Made by a program: the position numbers and the translations under genes
Shown: in pieces, positions 33,511 to 35,012 of the stretch
How positions within the stretch are numbered: position 1 is the first letter of the stretch
Layout: each line of letters opens with the position of its first letter
The notes under the pieces: generated by a model
Told to the model about the DNA's origin: nothing
Seen by the model: only the letters and a program-made list of their open reading frames with translations
The model's database searches: none
Source of the DNA: Nitrospirota bacterium
Lineage (GTDB): Bacteria > Nitrospirota > Thermodesulfovibrionia > Thermodesulfovibrionales > SM23-35
Length of the DNA: 35,012 nt
Assembly (NCBI GenBank): GCA_040754395.1
Contig: JBFMCL010000004.1
Span: 1-35,012, forward strand
Direction: 5' to 3'

Positions 33511-34080
33511 ATGAAAAAGTACATTGTAATAGTCCTTTTTTTATGCGTGAGTTGCGCGACAGTCAATATAACTTATGACTTCGATCAGGAGGCGAATTTT
33601 GCCGTCATTAGAACATATGACTGGCTCCCATTACCGGAAAAACCATACGATAATGAGCTGACGATAAAACGCATAAAATACGCGGTGAACAGAGAACTGC
33701 AGGCAAAAGGACTTAGTGCAACCCAGGAAAAGCCCGACATTCTGTTAGCAATACGCGGTGGAAAAGAGAAGAGAGTGGAAACCCAGGAATGGGGTTATGG
33801 GTTTGATGACCGTGACTCTTACTATTACAACTGGGGCCCCCATCATCCATGGGGGTACAGGGAACCCGCCGGTCGCGACCGCTTCGAATACCGACGTGGA
33901 ACAGACACATATGAATATGAAGTCGGGACACTGATTCTCGATTTCATTGATTCCGAAAAGAAGGAACTGATATGGAGAGGAACAGCTTCCGGAGTGATTG
34001 ATCCCGGAAACACCGCCGAACAGATTAATGAAGTGGTAAGAAAAATCCTTGTCAATTTCCCCCCTCCGCAGAAGAAATAG
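33511..34080 (+). CDS. DUF4136-like outer-membrane lipoprotein
   Basis: A 189-aa protein with a short signal peptide ending in a lipobox-like CVSC, followed by TVNITYDFDQEANFAVIRTYDWL. This matches DUF4136 proteins, which begin with a lipidated Cys, then a YDxxxxFxxYxTYxW pattern. The -3 Cys of the lipobox is unusual. A central Tyr/Trp/Pro/His-rich segment (SYYYNWGPHHPWGY) interrupts the domain, and the C-terminal half has LIWRGTASG, a family hallmark. GGAGGG lies just before the ATG. It sits 123 bp after the redox cassette. The function of the family is unknown. Confidence 0.78.
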   Translation: MKKYIVIVLFLCVSCATVNITYDFDQEANFAVIRTYDWLPLPEKPYDNELTIKRIKYAVNRELQAKGLSATQEKPDILLAIRGGKEKRVETQEWGYGFDDRDSYYYNWGPHHPWGYREPAGRDRFEYRRGTDTYEYEVGTLILDFIDSEKKELIWRGTASGVIDPGNTAEQINEVVRKILVNFPPPQKK

Positions 34081-34227
34081 CCACTCAACGCTCAATGATC
34101 CGGAGAGTGTTCTTGCTGTCTGCATTTCCGCTTTTTCTCCGATACTTTTTGCTCTGCAAGGCTCAGCATATGCATGATGAGTGTGTGCGAAGATTATCTC
34201 TTCGGTTGTTAGAACAACAAAAAAATC

Positions 34228-34257
34228 TTGATACGATTTTTTATCTTTATTTATACT
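34228..34257 (+). promoter_or_regulatory. recR promoter with short leader
   Basis: TTGATA (34228-34233), 18-bp spacer and TATACT (34252-34257). The predicted start is about 9 nt before the recR ATG, so the leader is very short with only GAAGA as a weak binding site. Confidence 0.5.
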
Positions 34258-34272
34258 TGTACTGTGAAGATC

Positions 34273-34866
34273 ATGGAACTTAGTATCATAGAGAATCTTA
34301 TCAACGAACTCTCAAAGCTTCCCGGCATCGGAAGAAAGACTGCGCAGAGACTTGCCTTTTTCATCCTTTCAATGCCTGATGAAGAAGCAAAGGGTATTGC
34401 AAAGGCAATCAGCGAGGTAAAAGAAAAGGCGCGCTTTTGCAGGGAATGCTTCAGCATTACTGATAAAGACCTCTGTGGTATCTGCAGCGATGCCGCAAGG
34501 GACAGAGCCAAGATATGTGTCGTAGAAGAACCGAGCAATATTCTCGTCATCGAACGTACAAAGAGTTTCAACGGAATTTACCATGTGCTCCTTGGCGCCC
34601 TTTCCCCTATAGATGGCATGACTCCTGACAGGCTCAAAATCGAAGAGCTTATTGAACGTATCAGGAAGAATTCTGCAGAAGAAATTATCATTGCTACGAA
34701 TCCCAATACCAGGGGCGAAATCACTGCACAGTATATCAGGGAGTTGCTGAAACCTTTTCATGTGAAGGTAACAAGAATCGCATACGGACTTCCGATAGGT
34801 GGTGATATCGAATTTGCAGATGAGGTAACCCTCGGAAAGTCACTCGAGGGAAGAAGAGAGATATAG
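34273..34866 (+). CDS. recR: Recombination mediator protein RecR
   Basis: Acts with RecF/RecO to load RecA at gapped DNA. The N-terminal HhH segment LPGIGRKTAQRLAF is followed by the zinc finger C56/C59/C68/C71 (CRECF...CGIC). The Toprim domain has ICVVEEP and IIATNPNTRGE, and the C-terminal RIAYGLPIGGDIEFADEVTL completes it. The ATG at 34273 (MELSIIENL, 197 aa) matches family length. A start at 34228 would add 15 hydrophobic residues that RecR lacks and would lie inside the promoter. It is not next to dnaX/ybaB as in many bacteria. Confidence 0.96.
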   Translation: MELSIIENLINELSKLPGIGRKTAQRLAFFILSMPDEEAKGIAKAISEVKEKARFCRECFSITDKDLCGICSDAARDRAKICVVEEPSNILVIERTKSFNGIYHVLLGALSPIDGMTPDRLKIEELIERIRKNSAEEIIIATNPNTRGEITAQYIRELLKPFHVKVTRIAYGLPIGGDIEFADEVTLGKSLEGRREI

Positions 34867-34950
34867 CGTCTTTAACGGGCTGCATTTTCCCCCTGTCATG
34901 CATGCAAATTCCCTATTGCGCTCTTACACGAAAATAATTACAATATCGCC

Positions 34951-35012
34951 ATGGAAAAAAGGCGTGCCAAAAGATACAGGGTAAATTTAAATGCAGAACG
35001 CATTTCAGGAGA
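34951..35012 (+). CDS. Start of a PilZ-like protein (partial, runs off the window)
   Basis: The last 62 bases open with ATG and encode MEKRRAKRYRVNLNAERISG. KRRAKRYRV resembles the N-terminal RxxxR of PilZ c-di-GMP receptors, as in the two PilZ genes at 11564-12281. The rest of the domain is outside the window and no binding site is obvious upstream, so this is tentative. Confidence 0.45.
   Translation, partial: MEKRRAKRYRVNLNAERISG

Noticed and set aside
34095-34283. 62-codon frame before recR
   Set aside because: No binding site, no known motif; it overlaps the recR promoter and start.
1-35012. tRNA, rRNA, CRISPR, IS or prophage features
   Set aside because: I scanned the intergenic regions for tRNA arms, repeat-spacer patterns, transposase motifs and terminal inverted repeats and saw none. 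A covariance-model search could still find a small RNA.

Overview
The window is an ordinary chromosomal segment of an anaerobic, Gram-negative type bacterium. It has about 32 protein genes, high coding density, moderate to low GC, and no rRNA, tRNA, IS element, prophage or CRISPR array that I could see. Several features together suggest a Nitrospirota (Thermodesulfovibrio-like) or Desulfobacterota-like genome: an archaeal-type phosphoglycerate mutase, pyruvate phosphate dikinase, a HypC hydrogenase chaperone, MglA and PilZ/GGDEF signalling proteins, and secreted CxxC thioredoxin-like proteins. This placement is an inference from gene content only.

Layout. 1-206 is the end of an HtpX-like protease; 508-1728 is a CCA-adding/poly(A) polymerase-family nucleotidyltransferase. 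1927-4472 (minus) is miaB-mtaB, two tRNA methylthiotransferases 2 nt apart. 4684-9823 is a tight plus-strand run: secA, a GAF-GGDEF diguanylate cyclase overlapping secA by 8 nt, and an MglA-type GTPase. 9829-11328 (minus) is a TrpE/PabB-family chorismate enzyme. Two convergent PilZ genes follow (11564-12281). 12412-16342 (minus) holds pyrF, dcd, a solitary hypC, a PP-loop-like protein of unknown role and apgM. 16461-19815 (plus) holds a PHP phosphoesterase, a possible 34-aa ORF and mutS. purC (minus) follows.

20963-24784 (plus) is the most distinctive signalling unit: a TusA-like protein, a type-1 periplasmic binding protein, a membrane histidine kinase and a stand-alone receiver, with overlapping or closely spaced genes. 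A perfect GG-N10-GC sigma-54 promoter motif lies upstream (20854-20869), and a direct repeat with 11-bp period lies about 100 bp before the predicted start. No transporter permease or ATPase is present, so the binding protein probably feeds the kinase rather than an ABC transporter.

24795-31377 (minus) is housekeeping: M16 peptidase, pnp, rpsO and ppdK, with clear intrinsic terminators after pnp and after ppdK. 31627-33387 (plus) is a secreted redox cassette: a CPYC thioredoxin-like protein, a single-cysteine peroxiredoxin and a second thioredoxin-like paralogue (CTSC). It is followed by a DUF4136-like lipoprotein, recR and the start of another PilZ-like gene running off the window end.

Themes. 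c-di-GMP signalling recurs (one cyclase, two PilZ proteins and a probable third). Several genes without a visible Shine-Dalgarno (secA, the PHP gene, mutS, recR, perhaps cca) have promoter-like hexamers almost abutting the start codon, suggesting very short or absent leaders. Strong GGAGG-type sites occur elsewhere (tusA, hypC, ppdK, the redox genes).
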